This document shows positions 6,930-17,885 of a stretch of 20,770 bases of DNA, in pieces. The number at the start of each line of letters is the position of its first letter. The stretch's first letter is position 1. Source of the stretch: Peptococcaceae bacterium UBA3937 (GTDB lineage: Bacteria > Bacillota > Peptococcia > DRI-13 > DTU073); contig DGEB01000045.1 in assembly GCA_002385735.1 (NCBI GenBank), forward strand, positions 1 to 20,770. Reading direction: 5' to 3'. The notes beneath the pieces are model-generated. The model worked only from the letters and a program-made list of their open reading frames with translations, searched no databases and was not told where the DNA came from. The position numbers and the translations under genes were made by a program.

Positions 6930-9419
6930 ATGGTGACGGCATTAGAAATGATCGAGGAATACCGGCAGTTGAGAACAAGGATTAGAGAAGCGCTTTTTGC
7001 CAAGCTGAATGACAAGCAACGGGAAGCGGTGGAAAACGGCGAAGGGCCGGTGCTGTGCCTGGCGGGAGCCGGGTCCGGAAAGACCACGGCGATGGTGTAC
7101 CGGATCCTTCATTTATACCTCTTTGGTCCTCGTTATGAGGAAGCGGTTCTGCCACCGGCGGATTTAGAGGAAGAGGATCTTGCGGAAATGCGTGCGTGGC
7201 TTGCGGCCCAGGACAAGCAGGCGACCGCTGATGGCTTTTCGGTAAATTTACTGCGCCTGTTGCGTACTGACGGCGTGGCGCCGGAAGCGATTCTGGCGAT
7301 TACTTTTACGAATAAGGCCGCGGATGAAATGAAAACGCGCCTGGGCAGGCTGCTTGGCTCCCATAGTGAAGGAATGTGGGTGATGACTTTTCACGCGGCC
7401 TGTGTCCGGATTTTACACCGGGAGATTAACCATTTGGAGGGCTATAGCAACAATTTTGTGATTTATGACACCCAGGACCAGCTTACCGTCCTGAAAGGCA
7501 TCTTGAAGGAGTTTAACCTTGATGAGAAAAAATATGCGCCCCATAAGGTATTAAGCGTGATCAGCAGGTATAAATGCCGTTTAATCACACCGGCCATGGC
7601 GGCGCGCAGCAGTGATGAAGATGATGAAAAGTATCTGGAAATATACGCGGCTTATCAGGAACGGCTGAAGGCCAATAATGCCCTGGATTTTGACGATTTG
7701 CTGCTGCTTACCGTGCAATTGTTCCGGCAACATCCGGAGGTTTTGGCCAGCTACCAGGAAAGGTTCCGTTATATTATGATTGATGAATACCAGGATACCA
7801 ACCATGCCCAGTATGTCCTGGTGAACCTGTTGGCGAAGAAGTACAAGAACCTGTGTGTGATCGGGGATGACGACCAATCCATTTACGGTTTCCGCTACGC
7901 GGACGTGCAAAACATTTTGGACTTTGAGCGGGATTATCCGGAAGCGCAAGTTATCAAACTGGAACAGAACTACCGCTCCACCCAGATGATTCTGGAGGCG
8001 GCCAATGCCGTGGTGGCAAATAACCAGGGGCGGAAAGAGAAGCGGCTGTGGACGGAAAACCCGGAGGGTGAGCCTCTGGTGCGCTATATTGCCGACGATG
8101 AACGGGACGAGGCGGCCTTTGTCGTGGAACGGATTAAGGAAAAGCGGGAAGAAGGGGGTAAATACCAGGATTGTGCGGTGCTGGTGCGCACCAATGCCCA
8201 GTCGCGCTCCCTGGAGGAAGGCTTTATCCGGGCTGGGATTCCCTATCAGATTATTGGCGGGGTCAAGTTTTACGAACGAAAGGAAATCAAGGATATCCTC
8301 GCTTACTTAAAGTTTTTGGCCAATCCCCAGGACAGTGTCAGTATGAAAAGAATCATCAACGAACCCCGCCGGGGGATTGGGGAAGTCACCGTCAAGAAAG
8401 TCGAAGATTACAGTCGTGTTCAGGGGATTTCGATTTATGAAGCCCTTCAGGCCCATGCGGAACTGGGACTGGGTGGGAAAACGGCTGTGGCCGTGGCCTA
8501 TTTTGCGCAATTGATTGCTGATTTCCGGGAGCTGGCCGAACGGCTCACGGTAACCCAATTAACCGAAAAAATTCTAGATGCTACCGGTTATTGGGCGCAA
8601 CTCATAAGTGAAAAGACGGAAGAATCGTTAAGCCGGCAGGAAAACTTGCGGGAGTTTTTGACTAAGACCCGGGAATACGACCAGTCGGCGGAGGAGCATT
8701 CTCTGGAGAACTTCTTGCGGGAAGTGGCTTTGGTTACGGATTTGGACCGGCTGGAAGACGAGGGGGAAGCTGCGGTCATCATGACCATGCATTCGGCCAA
8801 GGGCTTGGAGTTTCCTTATGTCTTTTTGGTAGGGCTGGAGGAAGGGATTTTTCCGCACTTCAGGTCCTTTGAGCAAGAACGGGAGATGGAAGAGGAAAGA
8901 CGGCTCTGTTATGTGGCAATTACACGGGCGAAGAAACGCCTGTACCTGGTCAATGCCCAGCGGCGCAGGCTGTATGGCCATATCAGCAGCAACCCCCCTT
9001 CCCGTTTTCTGATGGAAATACCGGTGCATCTTTGGCAAGAATACAAAAAGCCGGGCTTTTTCGAGACGACCTGGGCTGGCCGCAGCCGAAGCGGCATTAG
9101 TAGCTCCGGTGCCTGGGGCGGCGTTTCCGGTGGAAGCGTGCATGGAGTGAGGGGCAGGGGAGCCCTGAGCGGGTCCGGAACTGAGCAAGCTGCGACCGGA
9201 GCCGGTGCCGCCGGAATGAACGCACCGGATGCCGGGTGCGGGGCAGGCCGGCGATTTATCCTGGGGGACAAGGTGGTGCACCAAAAATGGGGTGAAGGTG
9301 TGGTGGTAGCGGTCAAAGGCGAGGGTAGTGACCTGGAATTGACCATCGCTTTTCCCGGCAAAGGCTTAAAAACGGTGCTGACTCAATACGCGCCCTTAAA
9401 AAAGCTTTCCAAAAATTAA
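6930..9419 (+). CDS. pcrA: ATP-dependent 3'-5' DNA helicase PcrA (UvrD/Rep superfamily 1A)
   Basis: PcrA unwinds DNA in repair and replication-restart and removes RecA and RNA polymerase obstacles. Motifs in order: Walker A AGAGSGKT (45-52), TFTNKAADEM (motif Ia), DEYQDT (285-290), GDDDQSIYGFR (312-322), LEQNYRST, TMHSAKGLEF and EEERRLCYVAITRAKKR. At 829 residues it is longer than usual (about 740). One extra part is an acidic insertion of roughly 45-50 residues (about 66-114) between Walker A and motif Ia. The other is a Gly/Ser/Ala-rich linker (about 715-770) before a C-terminal Tudor-like domain (FILGDKVVHQKWGEG). GGGAGG is 3 bases from ATG 6930 and 6 bases from GTG 6933, so GTG may be used. 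The neighbour ligA is the usual partner in Bacillota. Confidence 0.95.
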   Translation: MVTALEMIEEYRQLRTRIREALFAKLNDKQREAVENGEGPVLCLAGAGSGKTTAMVYRILHLYLFGPRYEEAVLPPADLEEEDLAEMRAWLAAQDKQATADGFSVNLLRLLRTDGVAPEAILAITFTNKAADEMKTRLGRLLGSHSEGMWVMTFHAACVRILHREINHLEGYSNNFVIYDTQDQLTVLKGILKEFNLDEKKYAPHKVLSVISRYKCRLITPAMAARSSDEDDEKYLEIYAAYQERLKANNALDFDDLLLLTVQLFRQHPEVLASYQERFRYIMIDEYQDTNHAQYVLVNLLAKKYKNLCVIGDDDQSIYGFRYADVQNILDFERDYPEAQVIKLEQNYRSTQMILEAANAVVANNQGRKEKRLWTENPEGEPLVRYIADDERDEAAFVVERIKEKREEGGKYQDCAVLVRTNAQSRSLEEGFIRAGIPYQIIGGVKFYERKEIKDILAYLKFLANPQDSVSMKRIINEPRRGIGEVTVKKVEDYSRVQGISIYEALQAHAELGLGGKTAVAVAYFAQLIADFRELAERLTVTQLTEKILDATGYWAQLISEKTEESLSRQENLREFLTKTREYDQSAEEHSLENFLREVALVTDLDRLEDEGEAAVIMTMHSAKGLEFPYVFLVGLEEGIFPHFRSFEQEREMEEERRLCYVAITRAKKRLYLVNAQRRRLYGHISSNPPSRFLMEIPVHLWQEYKKPGFFETTWAGRSRSGISSSGAWGGVSGGSVHGVRGRGALSGSGTEQAATGAGAAGMNAPDAGCGAGRRFILGDKVVHQKWGEGVVVAVKGEGSDLELTIAFPGKGLKTVLTQYAPLKKLSKN

Positions 9420-9454
9420 GGGTATCCGAAGGTAATGAAGGTGAAAGCAAATAA

Positions 9455-9483
9455 TTGATTGGCAAAATAATTAGCAGGATATT
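9455..9483 (+). promoter_or_regulatory. Possible promoter of ligA
   Basis: TTGATT (9455-9460) and GATATT (9478-9483) are 17 bases apart, each matching four of six consensus bases. The leader would be about 75 bases. The TTAAAGTAAAC at 9496-9506 just downstream also occurs upstream of pcrA at 6722-6732. Confidence 0.3.
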
Positions 9484-9545
9484 TCATATATTTGCTTAAA
9501 GTAAACAAGATAGGGAAAAGAAAAGATCCGGAAGCAGTGTGGTGA

Positions 9546-11993
<2,448 letters not shown>

Positions 11994-12026
11994 GGAAAGG
12001 GCTGAAACTGAAGCGGATTCGTTTGT

Positions 12027-12054
12027 TTAACTGGTAGTGAAATTTTGATATAAT
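12027..12054 (+). promoter_or_regulatory. Promoter of gatCAB
   Basis: A perfect TATAAT at 12049-12054 carries the extended -10 element TG one base before it (12046-12047). TTAACT at 12027-12032 lies 16 bases upstream (four of six matches). Transcription would start near 12061, about 60 bases before gatC. No terminator was seen between ligA and this promoter. Confidence 0.6.
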
Positions 12055-12120
12055 TTCTGTGGAGTATTTTAGTATTTTTTGGCTGGTTCATTGGGACTAG
12101 GATAAGGAAGGGGATACAGA

Positions 12121-12405
12121 ATGGGAATGACCATAGAAAAAGTTCGTAGTGTGGCCGATTTGGCCCGGATCGAGCTGACCGCGGAAGAAGAACAAAGGAT
12201 TACGGAAGCTCTGCAAGCGGTCTTAAAGCAGACGGAAGCTTTGAAGCAAGTAAATACGGAGCAGGTCGAGCCGACGATCTATGTGCGTCCTTTGCAAAAT
12301 GTTTTCCGGGAAGATGAAGTTCAGGAGGGACTGGTCATGGAAGAAGTTTTGGCCAACGCTCCCGAGACGGAAAACGGTTGTTTCAAAGTGCCACGGATCC
12401 TGTAG
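12121..12405 (+). CDS. gatC: Asp/Glu-tRNA amidotransferase subunit GatC
   Basis: GatC is the small belt-like subunit that wraps GatA and GatB together in the enzyme that converts Glu-tRNA(Gln) and Asp-tRNA(Asn) to the amide forms. The 94-residue protein shows the family pattern: VADLARIELTAEEEQ near residue 11, a helix with QVNTEQVEPT, then PLQNVFREDEV and the C-terminal ANAPETENGCFKVPRIL. GGAAGGGG precedes the ATG at 12121 by about 7 bases; ATG 12127 is an alternative. gatA follows after a 161-base repeat-containing spacer, longer than is usual between gatC and gatA. Confidence 0.93.
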   Translation: MGMTIEKVRSVADLARIELTAEEEQRITEALQAVLKQTEALKQVNTEQVEPTIYVRPLQNVFREDEVQEGLVMEEVLANAPETENGCFKVPRIL

Positions 12406-12422
12406 CTAATGAAAAAGACCGC

Positions 12423-12449
12423 AAGAACATCAGGAACATCAAGAACATA
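12423..12449 (+). repeat. Three 9-base tandem units after gatC
   Basis: AAGAACATC (12423-12431), AGGAACATC (12432-12440) and AAGAACATA (12441-12449) are adjacent and differ by one base each from the consensus. Confidence 0.6.
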
Positions 12450-12484
12450 TAGAAAGAATGGTCATGCCATGGAAAAAATGTGCC

Positions 12485-12542
12485 GCTTTTGGGGCAACAG
12501 TGCAAAGGGAAGCACTTTTTGGGCAACAGTAAAAAGAGAAAC
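12485..12542 (+). repeat. 29-base imperfect tandem duplication before gatA
   Basis: Positions 12485-12513 and 12514-12542 match at 23 of 29 bases by my count, sharing GGGCAACAGT. The second copy ends about 10 bases before the gatA ribosome binding site. The sequence is open in the gatA frame, but the good start lies further down, so it is probably untranslated leader. Confidence 0.6.
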
Positions 12543-12566
12543 AAGCGGCGAGAGGAGGATTTTCGA

Positions 12567-14039
12567 TTGTCATCATTATTGGGATTAACGGCCCATCAAT
12601 TGCAAGGGCTTTTGGAAAAGAAGGAGCTTAGCTGCGCAGAGTTGGTAAAAGCTCATCTTGCGAAAATTGAAGAAAGCGATGGAGAGATTAAAGCCTTTAC
12701 CAGGGTGACCCGGGAAGCGGCTTTAGAGCAGGCTCAAGCGATGGATGCCCAAAGGAGCAGGGGGGAAGGGTTAGCTCCGTTAGCCGGTATTCCCATGGCG
12801 CTTTCCGACAATCTGTGCACGAAAGGGATCGTCACCACCTGTTCTTCCAGGATGCTGGAAAACTTCCGGCCGCCCTATAACGCCACGGTAGTGGAAAAGC
12901 TGCAGGAGGCTGCGGCGGTTTTACTGGGAAAATGCAATCTGGATGAGTTTGGTCTGGGTGATTCCACGGAATCTTCCGCCTTTTTCCCCACGCGCAATCC
13001 CCATGACTTGCAGGCGTCGGCAGGGGGAGCCTGCGGAGGGGCGGCGGCCGCGGTGGCCGCTCAGGAAGTGGTGTTTGCCCTGGGGTCGGATGCCGGCGGT
13101 TCGGTGCGGCAGCCCGCCGCTTTCTGTGGCGTAATTGGGCTCAAACCCACCTATGGTTTGGTGTCCGGCTATGGCTTGATTGCCGCCGGTTCTTCTTTAG
13201 ACCAGGTAGGCTGTTTCACCAGGGATTTCACTGACGGTGCCCTGGTGCTGGAATCCATTTGCGGAGCGGACGTCCAAGATTCCAATTCGGTGAGTTCCCC
13301 GCATACCGATTTCACCAAGCACCTGGTCAATGACGTAAAAGGCTTGAAAATCGGTTTGCCGAAGGAATATATTGAGGGGGTTGCCCCAAAGGTCAAGACA
13401 GCTTACGAGCAAGCAGTGGCCAAGCTGGAGGAATTAGGGGCGGTGTGTGAAGAGCTTTCTTTACCCCACACCAAGTACGCTCTGCCCTGTTACGAGATCG
13501 TCCTGGCGGCCGAGGCCAGTTCCAACCTGGCTCGTTACGACGGAGTACGGTATGGGCTGAGGGTCGAGGCGGAGGACGTGGAGTCCATGTATAATAAGAC
13601 CCGGGGGCAAGGCTTCGGGGAAGAGGCCAAAAAACAGATTCTTTTCGGTACATATGTGTTGAGCGCGCAGCAATACCAGGACTATTACTTAAAAGCCTTA
13701 AAAGTACGGACCCTCATCAAGCAGGAATTGGAGCAGGCTTTGGAAAAATACGATTGTTTGCTGACCCCGACTACGCCTACCGTGGCCTTTAATTTAGCCG
13801 GGAAGGGAAAGAATCACCATGGTCGGGGCGGTGTACAGACCCACGGGCTGACTTGTCCGGCCAGCCTGGCGGGCTTGCCGGCCGTATCCTTCCCTTTCGG
13901 CAAAGCGCAAGGCCGCCCCATCGGGCTGCAGCTCATCGGACGTGCTTTTGGCGAAGGGATGCTGCTTCGGGTGGGCTATACTTTGGAACAGAACACGGAC
14001 TTAACGCAGCTTAGTCCCGCGGTAAAGGGGGAAAGGTAA
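12567..14039 (+). CDS. gatA: GatA subunit of tRNA-dependent amidotransferase, with a degraded glutaminase active site
   Basis: GatA normally hydrolyses glutamine with a Lys, cis-Ser, Ser triad and passes ammonia to GatB. The protein is full length (490 residues) and collinear with GatA throughout, with no frameshift. Compared from memory with Staphylococcus aureus GatA, the triad Lys79 is Ser80 here (GIPMALSDN). Cis-Ser154 is Ala155, the next Ser is Cys156 (AGGACGGAA), and the oxyanion-region Thr175 is Ala176. The glutamine-binding Arg358 is Gln357 and Asp425 is His426. Only the nucleophile remains, Ser179 ([12 protein letters not shown]). Scaffold motifs around these sites are conserved. TTG at 12567 follows AGGAGG (12553-12558) by 8 bases, and an upstream extension to 12480 has no such site. 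The protein may serve as a structural partner and tunnel wall using free or externally supplied ammonia, or it may have new chemistry. Confidence 0.93.
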   Translation: MSSLLGLTAHQLQGLLEKKELSCAELVKAHLAKIEESDGEIKAFTRVTREAALEQAQAMDAQRSRGEGLAPLAGIPMALSDNLCTKGIVTTCSSRMLENFRPPYNATVVEKLQEAAAVLLGKCNLDEFGLGDSTESSAFFPTRNPHDLQASAGGACGGAAAAVAAQEVVFALGSDAGGSVRQPAAFCGVIGLKPTYGLVSGYGLIAAGSSLDQVGCFTRDFTDGALVLESICGADVQDSNSVSSPHTDFTKHLVNDVKGLKIGLPKEYIEGVAPKVKTAYEQAVAKLEELGAVCEELSLPHTKYALPCYEIVLAAEASSNLARYDGVRYGLRVEAEDVESMYNKTRGQGFGEEAKKQILFGTYVLSAQQYQDYYLKALKVRTLIKQELEQALEKYDCLLTPTTPTVAFNLAGKGKNHHGRGGVQTHGLTCPASLAGLPAVSFPFGKAQGRPIGLQLIGRAFGEGMLLRVGYTLEQNTDLTQLSPAVKGER

Positions 14040-14040
14040 G

Positions 14041-15489
14041 ATGGCGACGGCATATGAAGCAGTGATTGGTTTGGAGGTCCATGTGGAATTAAAGACCAAC
14101 ACGAAGATCTTTTGTTCCTGTACTACGGAATTCGGGGGAGACCCGAACACCCACGTTTGTCCGGGCTGTCTGGGCTTTCCGGGGACCTTACCGGTCATGA
14201 ACAAAAAGGCGGTGGAGTACGCGGTCCGCGCCGGGCTGGCCTTGAATTGTGCAATCAATCCTTACAGCCGCTTTGACCGCAAGAACTATTTCTATCCGGA
14301 TTTGCCCACGGCTTATCAGATTTCCCAGTATTTCCATCCAATCTGCAAGGAAGGTTACGTGGAAATCGAGCTGGGTGGGAAGAAGAAAAAAATCAGGATC
14401 AACCGGATCCACCTGGAAGAAGATGCGGGAAAACTGCTCCATAGCGGGAGTAGCATCACTTCTTCCCAGTATTCCATGGCCGACTATAATCGTGCTTCCG
14501 TACCCTTGATCGAGATTGTTTCGGAACCGGATATGCGCTCGCCGGAGGAAGCACGGGCTTATCTGGAAAAGCTGAGGGCAATTCTGGAATATACGGGCGT
14601 TTCGGATGTGAAGATGGAGCAGGGCTCTTTGCGTTGTGATGCCAATATTTCCTTGCGGCCGGTGGGGTCGACCGAATTCGGCACCAAGACGGAAATCAAG
14701 AACATGAATTCGTTCCGGTCTTTGCAGCGGGCTTTGGAATACGAAATCGACCGGCAACAGGATGTTTTGGAAGAGGGCGGGACGATTATTCAGGAAACTC
14801 GTGGCTGGGATGAGGAAAAAGGAATTACCTCGTCCATGCGGAGTAAGGAAGAAGCCACGGATTACCGGTATTTTCCCGATCCGAATTTGCCGCCCATTGT
14901 CCTGGACCCGGCCTGGATCAAAACCATCAAGGCTTCCCTGCCGGAGTTGCCGGATGCTCGGAAGGAGCGGCTGGTCAAGGAGTGCGGGCTTTCCGAATAT
15001 GATGCCGGCATTATCACCAGCAGCCGGTCCCTGGCCGAGTTTTTTGACCGGACGGTGGTGCTGTTTAATGAGCCGAAAACGGTAGCCAACTGGATGATGG
15101 GCGAATACCTGCGCCTTTTGAATGCCGAAGGGCTCGAGGTGTCGGAAAGCAAGGTCACGCCGGAGAAACTGGCCGCCTTGTTAAAGCTGCAGGCGGACGG
15201 CAAAATCAGCGGCAAAATGGCGAAGGTGGTCTTTGAGGAGCTGTTTAATACCGGTAAAGAGCCGGAGACGATCGTGAAGGAAAAAGGGATGGTGCAAATC
15301 TCCGATACCGGAGCCTTAGAGGAAATTGTGATGAAGGTTCTGGCGGCCAATCCGCAGAGCGTGGCCGATTACCAGGCCGGGAAGGAAAAGGCGATAGGTT
15401 TTTTGGTCGGACAGGTGATGAAGGAGACCAAGGGACAGGCCAACCCGGGGATTGTCAACCAGCTCCTTAAGAAGAAGTTGAGCGAATAA
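14041..15489 (+). CDS. gatB: Asp/Glu-tRNA amidotransferase subunit GatB
   Basis: GatB phosphorylates the Glu or Asp on the mischarged tRNA and replaces the phosphate with ammonia. In contrast to GatA, it looks fully active. It has IGLEVHVEL (about 9-17), zinc cysteines 25, 27, 40 and 43, [18 protein letters not shown] near 80, the acidic catalytic patch [11 protein letters not shown] (122-132), [20 protein letters not shown] and [11 protein letters not shown]. The C-terminal helical and YqeY-like tail domain that reads the tRNA runs to residue 482. It starts two bases after gatA ends (GGGGGAAAGGTAAG then ATG), so co-translation is likely. Its apparent integrity suggests the complex still works in tRNA amidation. 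Confidence 0.96.
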   Translation: MATAYEAVIGLEVHVELKTNTKIFCSCTTEFGGDPNTHVCPGCLGFPGTLPVMNKKAVEYAVRAGLALNCAINPYSRFDRKNYFYPDLPTAYQISQYFHPICKEGYVEIELGGKKKKIRINRIHLEEDAGKLLHSGSSITSSQYSMADYNRASVPLIEIVSEPDMRSPEEARAYLEKLRAILEYTGVSDVKMEQGSLRCDANISLRPVGSTEFGTKTEIKNMNSFRSLQRALEYEIDRQQDVLEEGGTIIQETRGWDEEKGITSSMRSKEEATDYRYFPDPNLPPIVLDPAWIKTIKASLPELPDARKERLVKECGLSEYDAGIITSSRSLAEFFDRTVVLFNEPKTVANWMMGEYLRLLNAEGLEVSESKVTPEKLAALLKLQADGKISGKMAKVVFEELFNTGKEPETIVKEKGMVQISDTGALEEIVMKVLAANPQSVADYQAGKEKAIGFLVGQVMKETKGQANPGIVNQLLKKKLSE

Positions 15490-15586
15490 ACCACATCGGG
15501 TCTAATTGTGACGTCATCGGGATGTTATCAGAAGAAATCCGGATTTTAGCAGGTAGATTGATAGAAAAAGGGAGAGTGAGCCCAAG

Positions 15587-17017
15587 GTGCCTTTGGCAGA
15601 AGAGCAAGGCCAAACAATGTACGATCTGGCGGTAATCGGCGGCGGTCCCGGCGGTTACGTTGCGGCAATCCGAGCGGCCCAGTTGGGTGCAAAGACCGTT
15701 TTAATCGAAAAAGATGTCTTGGGGGGCACCTGCTTAAATCGGGGGTGCATCCCCACGAAGACTTTCCTGCAAAGTGTTAAAGCTTTAAGAGAAATAAAGA
15801 AGCTGAGGGACCTGGGTGTTACCGGGGTGGACCCGGCGGCAGTGGGCATTAATCTGGAAAAACTGCAGCAACGCAAAAAACGGATCGTCAACCGGTTGAC
15901 CATGGGAATTGCCGGGCTGCTTAAAGCCCATGGGGTTGAGGTGGTAGCCGGGGAAGCGTTCCTGGACGAAGAGCCGGGTCTAGTTAAGCTGTACGGGAAC
16001 CAGGCCCCTAAAAGGGCTGTGCGGGCCCGCCATGTGATTATCGCCACCGGCTCCAAGCCTCGGCGGCTATCCATCCCGGGGATGGATGCACCGGCTGTAA
16101 TCACCAGTGATGAAATCCTGGCTTTGGAAAGGGTGCCTGCTTCCCTGGCCATTTTAGGCGGTGGCGTGATCGGTCTGGAGTTTGCCCTGATTTTGCGGGA
16201 ACTGGGCGCCGAGGTGACCGTTATCGAGATGGAGGAGAGACTTTTGCCGGTTTTTGACGAAGAGATTGCGGGCGAGACGGCGCGGATGTTGAAAACTAGC
16301 GGCATCACGCTGCATTTAGGCGCGCAGGCCAGGGAAATCCGGGGCGATACCCTGGTCTTTACCCAGGGCGAGGAGATTCGGGAGCTCAAGGCGGAAAAAA
16401 TCCTGGTCGCGGTGGGCCGGGTGCCGGCCATAGACGGGGTGGATTGGGACAAGTTAGGGATCAAAACGGAAAGAGGAGCCCTGGTTACCGATGAATACTT
16501 GCGGACCAGCCGGCCGGATGTTTACGCCATTGGGGATGTCAACGGCAAATGCATGCTGGCCCATAAGGCATCAGCTGAGGCAATGGTGGCGGTAGAGAAT
16601 CTTTTCGGCAGCGCCGGACCACGGAAAATGGATTATGCGGCCATTCCCCAGTGTGTCTATTCTTTTCCGGAGATTGCCTGGGTAGGGCTTACGGAACAGC
16701 AGGCCCGTGCCCAATATGGGGCGGAGAAGCTCGCCATCGGCAAATTCCCCTTAGTGGCCAACGGCAAAGCCCAAATTGAAGGAGAAGCCAGGGGCTTTGT
16801 CAAGGTGATTACGGAAAAAGAGACCGGAAAAATCTTAGGAGTACATCTTTTTTGCCCTGCCGCCACGGAAATGATTGCCGAAGCGGTAACGGCCATCAAA
16901 CTGGGCGCGGGAGTAGAACAGTTAAAGCGTTGTATACATCCCCATCCCACGATTTCCGAGTCCCTGCAAGAGGCGTATGCTGATGTTTTACATGAAGCTA
17001 TCCACTTTTCGCGCTAA
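15587..17017 (+). CDS. lpdA: Dihydrolipoyl dehydrogenase (E3-type flavoprotein)
   Basis: This FAD enzyme reoxidises dihydrolipoyl groups with NAD in 2-oxoacid dehydrogenase or glycine-cleavage complexes. FAD is bound by YDLAVIGGGPGGYVAA. The redox pair is Cys49 and Cys54 (GGTCLNRGCIPTK), NAD is bound by LAILGGGVIGLEFA, the second FAD motif is VYAIGDVNG, and the C-terminal base pair is His453 and Glu458 (HPHPTISE). No E1, E2 or glycine-cleavage genes adjoin it, so its complex cannot be inferred. The start is GTG 15587 with GGGAG about 12 bases upstream, or ATG 15617, which gives the more typical N-terminus. Confidence 0.9.
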   Translation: MPLAEEQGQTMYDLAVIGGGPGGYVAAIRAAQLGAKTVLIEKDVLGGTCLNRGCIPTKTFLQSVKALREIKKLRDLGVTGVDPAAVGINLEKLQQRKKRIVNRLTMGIAGLLKAHGVEVVAGEAFLDEEPGLVKLYGNQAPKRAVRARHVIIATGSKPRRLSIPGMDAPAVITSDEILALERVPASLAILGGGVIGLEFALILRELGAEVTVIEMEERLLPVFDEEIAGETARMLKTSGITLHLGAQAREIRGDTLVFTQGEEIRELKAEKILVAVGRVPAIDGVDWDKLGIKTERGALVTDEYLRTSRPDVYAIGDVNGKCMLAHKASAEAMVAVENLFGSAGPRKMDYAAIPQCVYSFPEIAWVGLTEQQARAQYGAEKLAIGKFPLVANGKAQIEGEARGFVKVITEKETGKILGVHLFCPAATEMIAEAVTAIKLGAGVEQLKRCIHPHPTISESLQEAYADVLHEAIHFSR

Positions 17018-17021
17018 AATA

Positions 17022-17030
17022 TGATATAAT
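17022..17030 (+). promoter_or_regulatory. Extended -10 promoter for the CPBP gene
   Basis: TGATATAAT (17022-17030) is an extended -10 element with a perfect TATAAT, just after the lpdA stop. There is no clear -35 box, which extended -10 promoters can tolerate. The predicted leader is about 70 bases. Confidence 0.5.
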
Positions 17031-17108
17031 TAAAAAAAGTAAAGAATTAGTAAAAACAAATCGAAAAGTAAGGAATTTAATTCTTTGGATCATTTGAGGG
17101 AAACAATA

Positions 17109-17840
17109 ATGAAAAATTCACTGGTTCATCCACGCTGGTCAATCTGGGAGGCACTGGGGGTCTTTGCTTTAATCGTCGGCTGCAGATGGCTTTTCCCTCT
17201 GCAAAAAATGACCTGGCTAAAGCAAATTAGTGATTTCATCAGTCCCACCAATCCGCTGCTGGGTCAGGTTTTTTGGAGCAGCTTTTTTCTGACCGCCTAT
17301 TTTTTCCTTTCCATCGGTTTAATCATCAAGTTCAGGTACCGCTTGTCCTGGTCGGAAGTAGGCTTCCGGCCGGGGAAGGAAAAAGGCTGGCTGGTCATGG
17401 GCATAGGACATGCTTTCCTGCTCTTTGTGACAATGATGGTGGTTTTAGCGGTGCTTAGCCGACTCCTGGCTTATGAGGCCAAACCGCAGGCGGTGGCGGA
17501 AGTATTTCAAACGGCGATGACCGGGCGGGAAAGATTACTGAGCTTTTTGATGGTTGCGATTATTGCGCCTTTCGGCGAGGAGCTCTATTTCCGCGGCTTT
17601 CTTTTTCCCGCGGTGGGGAAAATAATCGGCACCATTCCGGCCGTCATCCTTACCAGCATCTTTTTCGGGTTCTTGCATTTTGATTTATTCAGGTTTATTC
17701 CCATTACGCTGGTGGGGATTTGGTTCAACTTCCTTTACCTGCGTACCGGGTCCTTGTATACGTCCATTGTGGCCCATTCGGTCTGGAACGCGCTGACTAT
17801 TCTTATGTTCTTTTTGGCACAATCCATTGGGGTTTCTTGA
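17109..17840 (+). CDS. CPBP-family intramembrane metalloprotease
   Basis: CPBP (CAAX prenyl protease 2 / bacteriocin-processing) proteins are membrane-embedded glutamate proteases. The three motifs are present: EE..R at Glu157-Glu158-Arg162 (FGEELYFRGFLF), His190 (FGFLHFD), and His223/Asn227 (VAHSVWNAL). Five to seven hydrophobic segments occur, for example around residues 15-30, 52-75, 95-118, 145-153, 172-190 and 195-210. I start at ATG 17109, with TGAGGG 8 bases upstream; TTG 17085 would add eight residues with no good site. The substrate is unknown, and no prenyl, bacteriocin or signalling partner adjoins it. Confidence 0.87.
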   Translation: MKNSLVHPRWSIWEALGVFALIVGCRWLFPLQKMTWLKQISDFISPTNPLLGQVFWSSFFLTAYFFLSIGLIIKFRYRLSWSEVGFRPGKEKGWLVMGIGHAFLLFVTMMVVLAVLSRLLAYEAKPQAVAEVFQTAMTGRERLLSFLMVAIIAPFGEELYFRGFLFPAVGKIIGTIPAVILTSIFFGFLHFDLFRFIPITLVGIWFNFLYLRTGSLYTSIVAHSVWNALTILMFFLAQSIGVS

Positions 17841-17867
17841 AAGCTATAGCATATTGCTTATTATATT
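17837..17867 (+). promoter_or_regulatory. Possible promoter overlapping the CPBP stop
   Basis: TTGAAA (17837-17842) and TATATT (17862-17867) each match five of six consensus bases, but the 19-base spacer is longer than ideal. If real, it starts transcription just before the gene at 17886. Confidence 0.3.
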
Positions 17868-17885
17868 AAGGAAGGAAGACCGATC

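Noticed and set aside
12480..12566. Longer GatA with a 29-residue N-terminal extension
   Set aside because: The extension has no ribosome binding site and covers a 29-base tandem duplication; TTG 12567 has an ideal AGGAGG 8 bases upstream and gives the normal family N-terminus.
12804..13844. GatA as a pseudogene or frameshifted assembly error
   Set aside because: The frame is continuous over 490 residues, with conserved blocks on both sides of every substituted site; the changes are scattered codon replacements, not indels.
15655..16464. 269-residue minus-strand open frame opposite lpdA
   Set aside because: It is Ser/Arg/Thr-rich, matches no family and lies wholly within a well-supported gene; it is the antisense shadow of GC-rich codons.
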